Source of the DNA: Haliclystus octoradiatus | Taxonomy: Eukaryota > Cnidaria > Staurozoa > Stauromedusae > Haliclystidae | Direction of reading: 5' to 3' | Assembly: GCA_916610825.1 (NCBI GenBank) | Contig: OU744447.1 | Span: forward strand, 31,384,561 to 31,448,560 | DNA length: 64,000 bases | In this document: in pieces, positions 25,346 through 40,300 of the stretch | Position numbering within the stretch: the first letter of the stretch is position 1 | Layout of the letters: each line of letters opens with the position of its first letter | The notes under the pieces: model-generated | What the model saw: only the letters and a program-made list of their open reading frames with translations | What the model was told of the DNA's origin: nothing | The model's database searches: none | Translations under genes and position numbers: made by a program

Positions 25346-28300
25346 ATGGCAGCCGTTTGCGGAATACATTTTGGCAATACAAATTCTGTAATAACTGTTT
25401 TTAAGGTAGGATTTGCTAGTGAATATAACTACTGCATATCCATTGCTGTAAGCATCTTACAATAACATTTTTAACGACGTTTTTTGAACTCTTTCGAAGT
25501 CATAAAATCAATGCAGGCGGGTCAGTCCCAGTCCATGTCAAATCGATAATCGAACGGCTTCGTTCCAAAAAATGATCAATGATCCCCAAAAACTTTCTTT
25601 TCCTTGTAGATCATTTGTTTGTTGCTTAAATGAAATGAAATTTCGTATCAGCATAGAATAAACAGTTTTCTATTGATTAATGTCATTTTATGGACAAAAC
25701 TCCGAGTAGTTGTTTCAGTGTTTCAATTTTCCGAAAAAGCTTTAAGGTCCGATAGAATGAAGGATTGAAGGGCACACCATTTTTCACACCGATTTTTTCA
25801 TCAGTCGATTACGCAGAATTAAAACAAGCGATGGAAAAAAATGTACGATGGTGTTATTTTTTTAAAGAGTTTAATGATCAAAAATGTAGTTTTGTTGGTA
25901 TTTCTTTTGATAATTATATCGCGTTTGGAATGCTGTACATAACACTTGAGAAGGCGTGAAGTGATGATTCTCAGGTCATATCGCATGTCAATAATACTGG
26001 CGTGTCTACAATAGATCGTAGTAATTTCTATTTTATTTATAGGCTAAATGAATCAGCGTTAGTTTGGTAAAATAAAATATAATCTTATTCTGTGTAGCCT
26101 AACCAGGGATGCTAAAGTTACTTTTGAAAAGTAGTTAGTTACAGTTACCGTTACTTGGACGAGAAAGTAACTAGTTACATTCAGACGTTACTTTTCAGAA
26201 AAAGTAACGGTTACTAGTTACAAGTTACTTTTAATTCGAAAGTAACTATTTACAGTTACTTTTCCCGTTACTTTTTCTTAATAAATCTAAAAATATCCAA
26301 CAGAAGCAATGAGCTATATATGAAATATTGAAATAATATTTATGTATTATAATTTGTTAATTAATCAAATCAAATGCTCCTTTCGACAATAATAAATACC
26401 AAAACAAACACCCGACAAATAATTGACAGCGATTCCTTTAGCGTGTTTGAATGAACAGTCTAGTTATTCGATCCCTAATTATCATAACAAAGAAAATCTC
26501 AGTTACGCGCCATTAGTTCTATTTCAGGTTTTGGTTGCTACGACAATTAATTGATCGAGCAGACAAGTCACACATGAAATTTTGAATCATTTGAATATTA
26601 TAAACTCGAATAAACAGGATTGGCAAACAGAATGTTTACATCCCCGAATGTAATTTTCCTGTTATCCAAATTAATGACAAGACTTCCTGCAGTTGCAGAA
26701 ACATTTGTTTGTGTTTTGTTGTTCTTGGATGGTAACAATAAGAACAAAATATTTTGATTAAGCAAAACACAATGGCGATCGAGCAGCTGCTAACTTTCAG
26801 CACTCTATTGTGAAAAAAGTAACGGAAGAAAAGCGAAAACGTAGTGAAAAAGTAACAAGTAATCGTTACTTTATTTTTATTTCTAAATTTATGTAACTAG
26901 TTACAAGTAGAAGCTACTTTTACAGAAAAGTAACTAGTTACAAGTAGAAGTTACTAAAAAGTAACGGTTACAAGTAATATCGTTACTTTTGGAATCGTTA
27001 CTAACATCCCTGTGTGTAACCATATTTTAATAGCATTTATCATGATCAGACAGAGAAAATAAAAACGTCGCTTCACTCTCAAACACGGAATTAAAGATTG
27101 AGGAAATTGTCAAAGCTCAAAACATATGAATTATTCAATAAATGAAACAACAAACATTAGTAGTTTGGACTATTTGTTCCGAACAAACGTTTTGTTCTCA
27201 TAAGAATTGATGAACTTTGACAAACAATACGATTCGATATCATTGAATTGTATTGTGTGTCAATTGATCATCAAATCTTATGAAAACAAAACTTTTGTTT
27301 CGTAACAAATAGTCAATGTTTCATTATAGTTAAATAATTCATGCTTTGACTATTTCCCCAATTTTTAGTTCCGTGTTACAGTGTTTGAGAGTGAAGCGAC
27401 GTTTTTATTTTCTCTGCCTGATCATGATAAATGCTATTAAAACATGGTTACACAGAATAAGATTGTATTTTATATTGCCATCTTACATTTTTGTCCATCG
27501 CTTGTTTTAATTCTGCTTACTTGACTGATGAAAAAGTGGGTGTGAAAAATGGTGTGCCCTTCATGCTATCGTACTCTAAAGCATTGTAACAACTACTCGG
27601 AGTTTTGTCAATAAAATGACATTAATCAACAGAAAACTGTTTATTCTATCCTGATACAAAATTTCATTTCATTAAACCAACAAACAAATGAGCTACAAGG
27701 AAAAGAAAGTTAACAAAAAGGGTAAAAATTAAACTGCTAATAAAATCGTTATTTTTCATCTAAGTTCAAAAATACTCCATAAGTGATATCTCCGCACCCA
27801 TATCTACATGTGTAAAAAGTTAAAACAAAATCAATTTTTTTTTTTGGATTGAAGCCGTTTGATTTGATCTGGACTGACCCAGGCAATTTTTTGGCTAGGC
27901 TAAATGCTAGATGTGCTATGGGTCTATGGCATGCTAGATTGCTAGTAGATTCATGTAAACTATGTTATGAACTTATGTTGTGTTAATATATTCTACATTT
28001 CTGGAAGGCTAAACTTTTTGTAGGGTTGATTTGAATATCCTACAAATAATATCGCCTAATTTTACATTACTTCATTTAAAAAATCACAAAATGATTAATG
28101 GTAGGCTAGGCGCTGTTGATTAGGCCTATTAGTTCCTGTTAAAGATCAAGACCCATAGTGGCCAGTCTGCATTTTTTGTATGAATCAGGGAAGATCTTCC
28201 CCGTGCATTTTGATAGCACTTATTCCGCCACCGCGCAATTGGATCAAAATGACGTTAAAACGCGCAAAAATTTCACACTCCGAAAACTACAATGCACATT

Positions 28301-31300
28301 TCATTCAAACAACAGTCATCGGCGAAAATATTTGTAAAAAAATCATGTCAGGTTTTTGCAACTTAAATAAATAATAAATAATATGGTACTTTTTCGCGTA
28401 AACTTTAATACTCTGTAAAAGTGAAACCGTGTCAACGAACTCTCGCTCAAATTCTAAGATAACAACAAATAGGAATTGAACGTCATTGACATGTGAATGT
28501 AGCGGCACTTTTGAAACTGATTATCCCACGCCATATATTTTGAGCAACACTTGAATGAGCACTGCATGTTTCGTGTTTCAACAATCGGTAAGAGACTTAT
28601 TTATCACGAAGAAACAGTTTATTAAATGAATAGTAGGCCTAGTCTTATAATACATTACAGTTTATTGCTGCAAGGTCTGTAGATAAGTCACAATGAAAGT
28701 AGTAGAAATTTTCGCTTGCTCCGCTCGCGTGTCGTATCATGTTTTTCATTTTTGTAGGCTAACATCAATGATATAAATCCAGAGCGGTCCCATCGTGTCT
28801 GACTGACACATCGGAAGATATTTTCGAATAGGGCATCAACATCCACGCAAAGTTTGATCAATTATTATTTTTTACAAATAAAGAGTAGCAAAGACATTCC
28901 CACAAAGTAAAAATATTCACAATAACTCAAAATATAAATAAACTACAGCAAGCTTAAGGTCCGTGTCTGACTGACACGGACGCTCGCCATTTTGCCAATT
29001 GGAGATGAACATCTGTAGATTTCTGCGAAGTGTTGACATAAAGAAAAATAAAACCACTCTCATCATGTTCTTAAGATACTATACTTTACAAATATTATTC
29101 ATTTTATCAAATACATTCAAAATATATACGGCAATAAACAAATGTTTCTCGTGTCTGACTGACTGACTAACCTCTCCGAAGCAGTTTGTGTCTGACTGAC
29201 ATAACTTGACATAAAACACAAGTAATACACTTTTATTAAAACTTTTATATATTCGTTCCAAATCTATAATCATCAGGTAATGTAAATTGGTTGTTCTTTT
29301 TGTTCAAAATGTAGCACACATACAGATAATATTCTAAACATCAAGGCCAAGTGAACTGCCATTTCCATTTCGCATGCGATAAAACAGTCAACACGCATGA
29401 CTAAATATTGACGACAGCGACCTCAAATTACCACGTGGTGTGAAGTGTCCAAAACAACGGGTAGGCGGTCACACGGCTTCTTTGATTATATGATCATTAC
29501 GGCATTAGCTTTGAGATGCCGACTGTTGTGCTTTAGGTCGAAACTGTCCGTATGAATATTTTCTGTCAGTCAGACACGCAGATTTAAAGGATGACGTTGA
29601 TGAAAAGAGCAATATTTCCCGCCAAATATGCAAATGCGCTATTTTCTACTTTGCATACAAAAGGATTCAGCGATCAAGTGTCACACTGTGGAGTAAACAA
29701 AACATTTAGGACTTTTTCGTGTCTGACTGACAGCGGCCCGAAGTGATCGAAACATTTATATAATTTCAAGGTAAAATACACTCATTATTCTTTATTTCTA
29801 CTACTTAATAATACAAAACAAGTGAATTCATATTGATTAATGTAATTTTTGTTAGAAAATGATGAACAAAAAAATGCAAAATTTCAATTTTTAGTTTGTT
29901 GTTGTTTTCATAAATTCACGAGCGGCCAACTCGACGCTCTCTCTAAAACATTAATTTTATCCACATCGAAGTCTATAATCTCAATCAAACATATATATAA
30001 TGATGGCAAAAGTATCTATTTTAGAAAAAACAATAGATTTTTGTCTGAATTCGTTGCTTTATTTTTGACGCTTGTAAAATTTTTGGTTTCACTTCTGATG
30101 GAATCGCCCTCCAGCACATTGCTTGTCATAATCTCTATGGTTTCTTGTTTGCATTAAAATCAGACAACGAAGGTTTAATTATTGAAATACAACACCAGAA
30201 TAAACAAAAGTAGCCAAAATATGTCTGATTCTTCGAAAAAATGTAGCTCGCTCCACTCGCAGATCATTTTACTCTTTTATTGTCAATCAATCATTTTCAC
30301 TTCATAACTGCCACAAATTCTATAATGTCAAAATCTGGTTCATGTGTACTTTGACTTTAAAATCGAATAACAGAATTACCACTCCATACTGAACATATTT
30401 GAGTTTTAAAAACAACAAAACATAAAACACTGAGACATAAAACTATTGAAAAACGTTATTAAAAGCGGCGTTGCGTCATGTATTGTATGACGTCATCCGC
30501 AATTTTTTTGTGGACATTTTCCGTCAAGCCGCGCAATTTTCACAATCGATTTTTTCTTCCCGCACTTTCACAAAGAATGCAGCCTGGCGTAGTGGAATCC
30601 TTAAATTTGGAACGCCGGATATTTACGCCAAAATTACGCCAAGTCAGCATTCAAGAATACGCCAAATGCCCAAATTTAGTTTTTAACTATGAAAAATTAT
30701 CAAATTTCCACGACAAAGCTACGCCGGATATATCCGACGTAACATACATGGATTCCACTATGGATCAAGACTGTTGAAAAATAATTTTTTTTATAAATTT
30801 GATCTAGCCTAACAACCCTAGCCTTTAAAACCAAGAATCACAGGATATCTAGTTTGTTGTGACCCTACACATTGCATCCATTGCACTATATTCCTCAGTT
30901 TATTATTTGCCAATCAATTAACTTTTAAGTAGTTATTACAAATTTATGTTGTTTTTTTATTAGGATGATAAAATTGAAACAGTGGCAACAGAAATAGGTG
31001 ACCGGTATACACCATCAGCACTTGCTTATACTGGAAGTGAAAAGGTTTGTAATTGATATACCAACCTTAAGTTTGGATAAGTGAAATTCCCACTTATCTG
31101 CAACCATGCTTTAAAACCCTATTAACTATTTTTTGGTCAAATCCCCAACAATGCCAGATAATTGTCTAAATGATATGACTTGCATTTGAGCGTGTTTTAG
31201 TGTAGGTGTATGTATTGGGTATTTGTTCTATGATTATGTAACAAAATATGAATTAACAGAAAATTATGCTCTTGACTAAAATTATAATATTACAGAATTA

Positions 31301-34300
31301 ATAACATAAGTCTTGAATTTTCGTTTGAATTTATTTTCTCCTACGTAGGTCGTTGGTGTTCCTGCTAAACAGTACATGCTTAGAAATCCAGAGTCTTGTA
31401 TAACAAATATCAAACTTCTCCTTGGAAGAAGGTAGGCATGCGAATTGACAGCCAAAACGATGGGCCTAAGCAAATATTTGACGATTCACTATTCAATTCT
31501 AATCAAATACAGTCAAACTTGCTTAGTATCCCCCCTCTGGTACAGATGAAAAGCGGAACATAAAGCGAGGTGGGATTATGAGAGTTTGTATGGAGAAAGG
31601 AAAATAGATCAGTTTTATATGGGGCAAGAAAGCAAGATGGGATATTAACCAAGTTCGACTGTATTAATCAAATTCTTTTGTTATTATTCAAATAGACAAT
31701 TAAAACGTTTTCCACGACTGCAGGAAATGTGTTAATAACATCACATTCAACTTTGCTATCTTTCCATATATTTAGGATAGATTAATACAACAGTAGGCCT
31801 AGGTATGTTGGCTCAGTTAGACATGGACATTGGTTTATTCATGTGATTCAACGCACGCTTGATGTTTCATCACATCTGTTCGATGAATTAATTGTCATAG
31901 GGTCAGTCCAGGTCAAATCGAATGACTTCGTTCAAAATAATTGTTTTTGTTTAAACTTTTAATGCATGTAGACATGGGTAGCCTACAGAGATATCGTATA
32001 TAGAGTATTTTTGATTTAAGATGAAAAATTACGATTTTTTTTAGCAGTTTAATTTGTACCCTTTCTGTGATCCATAAAAACTCCTTTTTGTGATCCATAA
32101 AAACTTTCTTTTCCTTGTAGCTCATTTGTTTGCTAGTTTAATAAACTGAATTTTCGTATCAGGATAGAATAAACAGTTTTCTATTGCTTAATGTCAGTTT
32201 ATTGACAAAATTCCAAGTAGTTGTTGCAATGGTTTAAGTTTCCGATAAAGCTTTAGAGTCAGATAGCATGAACGGCACACCATTTTTCACACCAATATTT
32301 TCATCAGTTGATTAAGCAGCATTAAAACATGCAATGGACACGGCTTGAAATAACCTTCGCTAGGTCGCCGGACATGTTGACTGACATTTTGGCCGGACAT
32401 ACGATGATCTTTGCCGGACAAATTTTCATTGTTTACATATTGATATAAAAATTTTCTTAGTTCTAGTATATTGTGTGCCCTTAATGCCTAATCTCTCCTT
32501 GTAGCTGATGATTATAGTTGTAAAGAGCCTGCCTAGATTTTGATTCATAGTTTCATATTTCTTTGTCCAGGGGCCATGTTTTTGGGCTCGATTTTCAAGG
32601 TTTTAAATTACCTCCGCTGTATATTAAAGATTCTTCAAATGTGCTTAAATTATAGTTATTATTTCTCAAAATGTTTTGAATCGATTTTATTTCGTTTGTT
32701 GATAAATAATATGTTTACATATCTCCGAAAAACATTTAGGAAATTTATGGCTTTTGATTTGATTTGGTTCTGTTTTGTTTTAAAATAATCAATATTAAAA
32801 CTAGTAAGATCTAGTTATGATGGAATATGTAGCCCTGCTACATTTGTCACATTAGTTTTAAATTAAATAAATTATTTAGAGTTTTATAATGTAAATAATC
32901 TCTCGGTGTTGGTCGAGTCTTTTACTCGCAGTAGCTTTGTATTCATTCAAATTGCTCATAAGTTATTGACATTCACACTCAAAGTGTTGACCTATATTAT
33001 TAAAGTTATTAATTTTTCTACTTCATTCTATTAGATTGACGGACAACTTTAACCATTGACTGACAGACTTTGCCGGACAAAATGCAATTTATGCTGGACA
33101 TTGTCCGATGTCCGGCGCTTATATCAAGCCCTGGACACAAATGTACAATCTTGTTATTTTTTTGTTATTTAGTTCAATGATCAAAAATGTAGTTTTGTCA
33201 ATATTTCTTTTGATACTTCTATCGCGCTTGAAATGCTCTACATAACACTTGATAAGGGGTGAAGTGATAATTCTCACGTCGTATCGCATGTCAATAATAC
33301 TCACGTGTCTATGATAGATTGTAGTAGTTTCAAAATGTAATAGGCACGGGATCAGATCTGATGTCTATAATAGAAAGAAGGACAATACCGTTAAACTTCA
33401 GAGTTCTGTCTGTCGTTAGGCTATGTGTACAGTTTATGGCAGCCCATGTAGTAATAAGTTCACATTTAGGAATTCATCTCGAGATTTTCCTTTCCCCATA
33501 AACAGCTTATCTAGCCATCCTAATGACTGTGTCAGACGTATGCATAGAAAAAAAAGTTCATACCGCAGTATTCATTGTAGGCCTACCGCTCACTCCTGCC
33601 TTTTTCAAAATAAAAATGTTTATCCAGTCAAACCTTTATATTTATAACGGACACCTGTCTATAGTGGTCAGTGTATGTACTACCTGAAATCCTATAACTG
33701 CTATGTAGGCCTAAAATGTATAATGTCCATTGGAAACTTGAAGCAAGAAAAGCAAGAAATGTGTAGTCCTTAACTCCATTTTATTATTATCATTTACCGC
33801 TCCGTCAAATGACATTGAGCACTATCCTACTAATGTCCAGTGATTAATGTTTGAAAGTGTTGCTTGCTTTGATATGTGCCATCTTTCAGTTTTTCAGATC
33901 CTGTCGTAGAAAAATGCATCTCAAGTGGAAATTGTAAGGTTAGTTGCAATCCAAATAACTCTAACAAACATCAAATAGTATCTAACTCTAATAGTATCCC
34001 GGATATGCCAATATTAAGCTATCTTGTCTTAATAGCCTGTCCTGCCTGTCAAAGATTGCAAACATACAGCAAAAACTCTAGTTTGGCAGTCAAATTTGTT
34101 GGTTTAAACACAAAGTTATATTGACATAAATTTTGAATAAGAAAATGATTGCAAATATACTAAGGACCATTTGTTCATTCCATTTCCTAAAAAAGCGTTC
34201 CTTATTTTTATTTAATAGAAAAAACATGCAATTTAATTGAATTATATTTTATTAGTATATAAAAATGATTTAAAAGATAGTAGCCTACTTCAACAACGTA

Positions 34301-37300
34301 TTTATATAAGGTATTTCTATAAGTACTAGCAATTAGTGTAGGTGCATTTATAATAATCTGGGTATATCCATGTTTTTCTATAGGTTATTGATGAATCCTC
34401 TGCACCTGTATTTGAAGTATTAGTAAATGAAAATAGACGCAATGTAACACCAGAAGCAGCAGCAACACTCATCTTTACAAAACTTCTTGGTATGATGTTT
34501 TAAAAACTTACAATAAAGTGGCAGAATGGAAATGATCATGTTTAGTTTGCTCACTGCACACTTAAAACTTTGCACCATTAGTATTACTAGCAATTTTCTA
34601 TATTTATCAGAATCTTCTTGGTGATAAGTTTGGTACAAAATTTCAACACAACTAGGTTTACACAACGTTTCCGCTGATTCACTTCAGCCATTCTCAAGCA
34701 AATGTTTTTTTATTAATAATTAAGATTGATATCGATCTCATAGTGTGAATAATTTTGATGATGTAACTTTACCCTCAAGGGGCAAAAAAATTTAGGTATA
34801 TATAGCCTATATATCTTGATTAATAATAAAAATATTCACTAGAGAATGGCTGAAGTCAATCAACCGAAATGTTGTGTGAACCTAGTTGTGTTGATATTTT
34901 GTACCAAAATTATCTCTATATTATGGAAATGTTGTTGTGTTAATGATTATGTTTACTTTGTGTAGAAATATGTTATCTTCTTTCCAATTACTCATTTCAG
35001 CTTCATCTTAGTAATTCATAATAGTTGTGTTTATATATAAATGTGTGTGTGTGTCTCATTAATTTGTTTTCAGAAAGTGGGGAAGCAATAGGTGGGGAGG
35101 ACTTGGAAGATGTTGTTGTCACATATCCTGTCTATTTCAATGAAAAGCAACGTATACTTCTCAGGTAATAACCATGTAATGGTCATAGTATTATGAAGTG
35201 CCAAAAGGCTCACTACTACTTCTTGTTTGACTCGGTGTTCCGTATGATGAAATATAATTAAAAGTAATAATAATAGGCTAGACCTAGAAGCGTCAAACCT
35301 ACGGGTTGTCGTAGCCTTATGATATAGACAGTTACTACGCGCCTAGACTTTAGAACTTTTGTAGACTATAAAATATAACCACGTTTTTAGTATTAGAATA
35401 ATTATATATGTATGTTTATGTTTTACGCCTTGTTGAGCAAAGTTAATTGACTTCTATTGTTCTATTATATAAAATAAGAAGAATAGATTTGTAGACACCT
35501 TTGTTATGTTATTTTGTATATAAACTCGTTAATATGCCGGTAAAATCAATTAGTAAAGTCGAAGAAAGAAGAAGGCTAATTCACGAAGACAGAAGAAGAA
35601 GATCAACACAGAAAGATATGAAAGACAGAAAACCCGTGGAAAATTACCGATGTAAGAATCTATTATAATACTGTATAAATAGACAAGTTTCATAAGAATA
35701 GTATAATCACATAGTTAATAGCATTTATTTACGATTTGTATTTTGTTTCATTATTTAGTGAATTTTACAGTTTAATATAATCTCAGTCAATCTACGGCGT
35801 CTTTAATTTGGCCTTAGACTTCAGAACATAAAGATTCAATCGACGACTTGAGAATAAGTTGTGTTCGAATAGACGATGGCTAATCCAGATGTAGACACCC
35901 TCATGTACCAGAGAAGGAGTGCCAAAGGAAGAGTGACGAGAGTCATGCGAAAGATGGATGATCTGGTTGAGCAAGTAACTGATGATATCAATGAACTCGA
36001 TGATGACCTCCGTACACTCTACATATGCTATGAGAAAGCAGAAAACATTCATGAAGAATTACAACTTCTGCTATCAATAGAAAATACAGACCAAGATGAT
36101 GACACGTGGATAGAACAATTGCATAAAGCGATGTGTGATAGTAGAAAACGCATACGATCATATATCAACCAAGAAAGAAATGCAGCACCACTACAGACGT
36201 CATCAATAATTCAAGTAATAAAGACAGCCAGTCAAGAAGCAGATGATGTATTTGAAGACAGCTTCCAGACAATGGAAGAAATGATATCATCTGGACAAAC
36301 ACAAAATAGAAGAGACAGTGAACAAGGTGCAACAAATTCGCAAAAGGAATTGACCAAGCAACCACTGCCTACACAACAAAGACGTAGCGTTGATGAAAGA
36401 AACCTAGATTTGACAAAGCATGAAGAAGCATTGGCAAAGCAGGAAGAAGCATTGACAAAGCATGAAGAAGCTACACCAACAAGAGTACCAAGTGGTACAC
36501 CCATGGTTAGATATAAATTGAGTTTACCATTCTTTTCGGGAAAGTTAAAGGACTACAGAAAGTTCAGAACGACGTTCAAATCATTGGTAGACAAAGACAA
36601 TACAGATCAGAATACAAAGCTGGATGTACTTCGCGGTAGACTAGAAAAGATACCGGCAAGGTTGATTTGGAACATGGAGAATTATGGTCAAGCATGGAAT
36701 AAATTAGACAAAACATACGGCCGCGAGGATCAAATCACAGACCTATGCTACAAAGAGTTAGATGAATTACGACCAGTAAGAAAAGGAGATGCGGCAGGAT
36801 TTCTGAACTTTGCAACTACAGTGCAGGATATAGTCATCCAATTACAGAACGCCAACTGCGAAGCAGATCTGAAATCAATGGGACTACTGAAGACCATTGC
36901 ATCAAAGATGACGGACGAAGATAAGGAACGCTGGGGTAGAGAGGTCCGAGAAAACAAACAAAAAGAAACAGTGCTAGGACTTAACGAATGGTTGGAGAGT
37001 GAAAGCATAATCAAAAGTCAAGCATATTCTCTAGAGCCTAGTACTACGAAAACTAAGACTGGATCCTCACATGCTACACAAAGTAATAACTATACCAGAA
37101 AAAGGGAATGTTTCGTCTGCACAGAAGATCATTTGGTAGAAGATTGCAAATCATTTCTAGATTCAACTATCGATGAAAGATGGTCAAAAGTAAAGCAAAA
37201 TAGAGCATGCTTCTGCTGTCTAAAAATGGGACATGGGATCAGAGAATGTCACAAGCTAAAGGAGTGCAATTCAGAAGGATGTACCAAGAAGCATCATGGT

Positions 37301-40300
37301 TTGCTCCACAAAGAAGCAACAATTTCAGCGGCATCAAAGGAAGATAATAATAAAAAGGTGCAACTGGCAACTACGAGAGTCATAGTAAAAGACAATCATG
37401 GTCGCTCAAAAGAAGCCAATGTCCTGATAGATGCTGGATCGCAACTCACCTTTATAAGAGAAGGATTTTCAAAAAGTTTGGGAATCCAAGGTATCAAAAC
37501 AAACCTCAATTTGTCAGTGGTTGGAGGAGTAAGAACTACGACAACTACAAGAAAAGTGTGCATAAGCCTAAGTTCTGTAACAAACAAAGGATCGGAACAA
37601 GAAATCAAGGCAATTGAAATGAAAAAAATATGCGAAAATATCGTCAGCGTAAAAGATAAAGATTTAAATAAGTATGAACATTTGAAGGATGTGAAGTTCA
37701 ATAATGTCAATGGCTCTGTCGATATACTTATTGGTTGTGACAATCCACACTTTCATGTCGGCGAAACAAGGATGGGAAAGCCTGGCACACCAATTGCAAT
37801 CAACACGATACTTGGATGGGTGGCATTTGGACCAACTAAGATGTCAACACAGGACTCAACAACAGCAGTGACGAATATGGCACAATGCAAAGAAGAAACC
37901 TGGCCGGAAAACATCATAATCAAAGAGAAATCAGATGAAGAACGAAAACAACAAAAAATCACAATTAGCTGCGCAATCACGAAAGTAGAAGATGTACTAC
38001 ACATTCACAAATTCAACAGTTGGTCAAAAGTCAAGAGAACCATGTGCTATGTGTTCAGATTTATCAATATCTTAAAGAACAAGGGAACAATGATCAACAA
38101 AGGACCGTTAGACAATGATGAACTACAAAGAGCAGAAATTTCACTTCTAAAGATAGCACAAAAAGAAATGCAGAATGACGTCAATAAAGGCCGGTATGAA
38201 CAGTTAACTCCATTTGTTGACGAATATGGGATAATCCGAGTTGGCGGAAAGATTGACAAAACAGCTACACTACCATACGACCAAAGACATCCGATCCTGA
38301 TAGCAAGAAATAATGTGCTTTCAAGATTACTGATGATGCAGTGTCACAAAGATGTTCGTCACCATGGCACCGAAAGAGTATTGGCTCAAAGCAGATTGCG
38401 ATTCTGGATAGTACAAGGAAGACAATTGGCGAAATCCATTGCTACAAATTGCGTCACATGTAAAAAGCTCAGAAGTGTACCTGAAGAACAACTGATGGCC
38501 GAACTACCAAGCTATAGATTGAAGCCTTTCAGTCCACCGTTTTGTTATGTCGGAATAGATTATTTTGGACCAATCACAGTCAAAATGACAAGAAAACGAA
38601 GAGAGAAAAGATATGGTGCATTATTCACATGTCTTAACACAAGAGCAATTCATCTAGAAGTCGCTGAAGACATGTCAACAGAAGCGTTCTTACAAGTATT
38701 ACGAAGATTTTATGCACGAAGAGGACAGCCAAAATTGATCAATTCTGACAATGGTTCAAACTTCGTAGGTGCAGAGAAAGAATTAAAAAAGATGATAGAA
38801 AACTGGGACAAAGATGCACTCACAGATTTCAATGCAGAAAGGCAAATTTCCTGGAAGTTCAACACGCCCTTGGCATCACATCATGGTGGGGTCTTTGAAG
38901 CAATGGTCAAGTTAGCTAAAAAAGCTATGAAGGCAACGATTGGGGATCATGTTCTAACGGAAGATAGTTTACACACACTACTTTGCGAGGTGGAACAATT
39001 AGTAAATTCTAGACCACTTGCACCCATGTCATCAGATCCTAACGATGGAGCATATTTAACACCAAATCATTTGTTATTGGGACGCTCAACAGCAACAACA
39101 CCACAAGGACCATTTGAAGAATCCAAAGATCCAAGTAAAAGATTTCTATTTATACAAACGTTGACGAACCTATTCTGGAAAAAGTGGATAAGAGACTATC
39201 TACCGACGCTGATGAGACGAAAAAAGTGGTGCAAAGAACAACGAAAGGTATCAATTGGTGATATAGTTTTAGTGATTGATTCAAATCTACCTAGAGGGAA
39301 ATGGCAAATGGCAAAAGTAATAGAAGTTTATCCAGCGAAAGACAATATGGTTAGGTCAGTTAAAGTTAAAACACAAAGTGGAGAATACAATAGACCAATA
39401 ACAAAACTATGCCTCTTGCTACCTATTGAATTACAATAAGATGAAAGATCTCCTAGATGCTTTCATGGTGGCGGGAATGTTCCGTATGATGAAATATAAT
39501 TAAAAGTAATAATAATAGGCTAGACCTAGAAGCGTCAAACCTACGGGTTGTCGTAGCCTTATGATATAGACAGTTACTACGCGCCTAGACTTTAGAACTT
39601 TTGTAGACTATAAAATATAACCACGTTTTTAGTATTAGAATAATTATATATGTATGTTTATGTTTTACGCCTTGTTGAGCAAAGTTAATTGACTTCTATT
39701 GTTCTATTATATAAAATAAGAAGAATAGATTTGTAGACACCTTTGTTATGTTATTTTGTATATAAACTCGTTAATATGCCGGTAAAATCAATTAGTAAAG
39801 TCGAAGAAAGAAGAAGGCTAATTCACGAAGACAGAAGAAGAAGATCAACACAGAAAGATATGAAAGACAGAAAACCCGTGGAAAATTACCGATGTAAGAA
39901 TCTATTATAATACTGTATAAATAGACAAGTTTCATAAGAATAGTATAATCACATAGTTAATAGCATTTATTTACGATTTGTATTTTGTTTCATTATTTAG
40001 TGAATTTTACAGTTTAATATAATCTCAGTCAATCTACGGCGTCTTTAATTTGGCCTTAGACTTCAGAACACTCGGTACTTGTTTAGAGATCGCGTTACTT
40101 GTTTTGGAGATCCCATTACTTCTCTTTGCGATCGCGCTACTTGTTTGGAGATCTCGTCACTTCTTTTGGCGATTGAGATATTTGTTCAGAGTTTCCGTCA
40201 CTTGTGAGAGAATCACGTCACATACAAAATTAATCATAATCATAGCCGTGACAAGTACAGTTAGCGGTGATTTATTTCGCCGATTTAACTCTTAATCGTA

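Larger units (their letters stand above)
35236..40070 (+). mobile_element. BEL/Pao LTR retrotransposon, recent but lacking RT/RNase H
   Basis: Two 593-bp LTRs (35236-35828, 39478-40070) begin TGTTC and end GAACA and read as identical. CTCGG is duplicated at 35231-35235 and 40071-40075, matching the 5-bp duplication usual for BEL/Pao. A purine-rich stretch (GGTGGCGGGAA) precedes the 3' LTR. One 1187-codon frame encodes gag, protease and integrase but no reverse transcriptase or RNase H, so this copy cannot replicate alone. It inserted into the left arm of an older foldback element, in the same orientation as HSPA14. Confidence 0.93.

Noticed and set aside
35792-38259. Several minus-strand open frames within the BEL element
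   Set aside because: They are shadows of the long plus-strand polyprotein frame, which has clear domain motifs.
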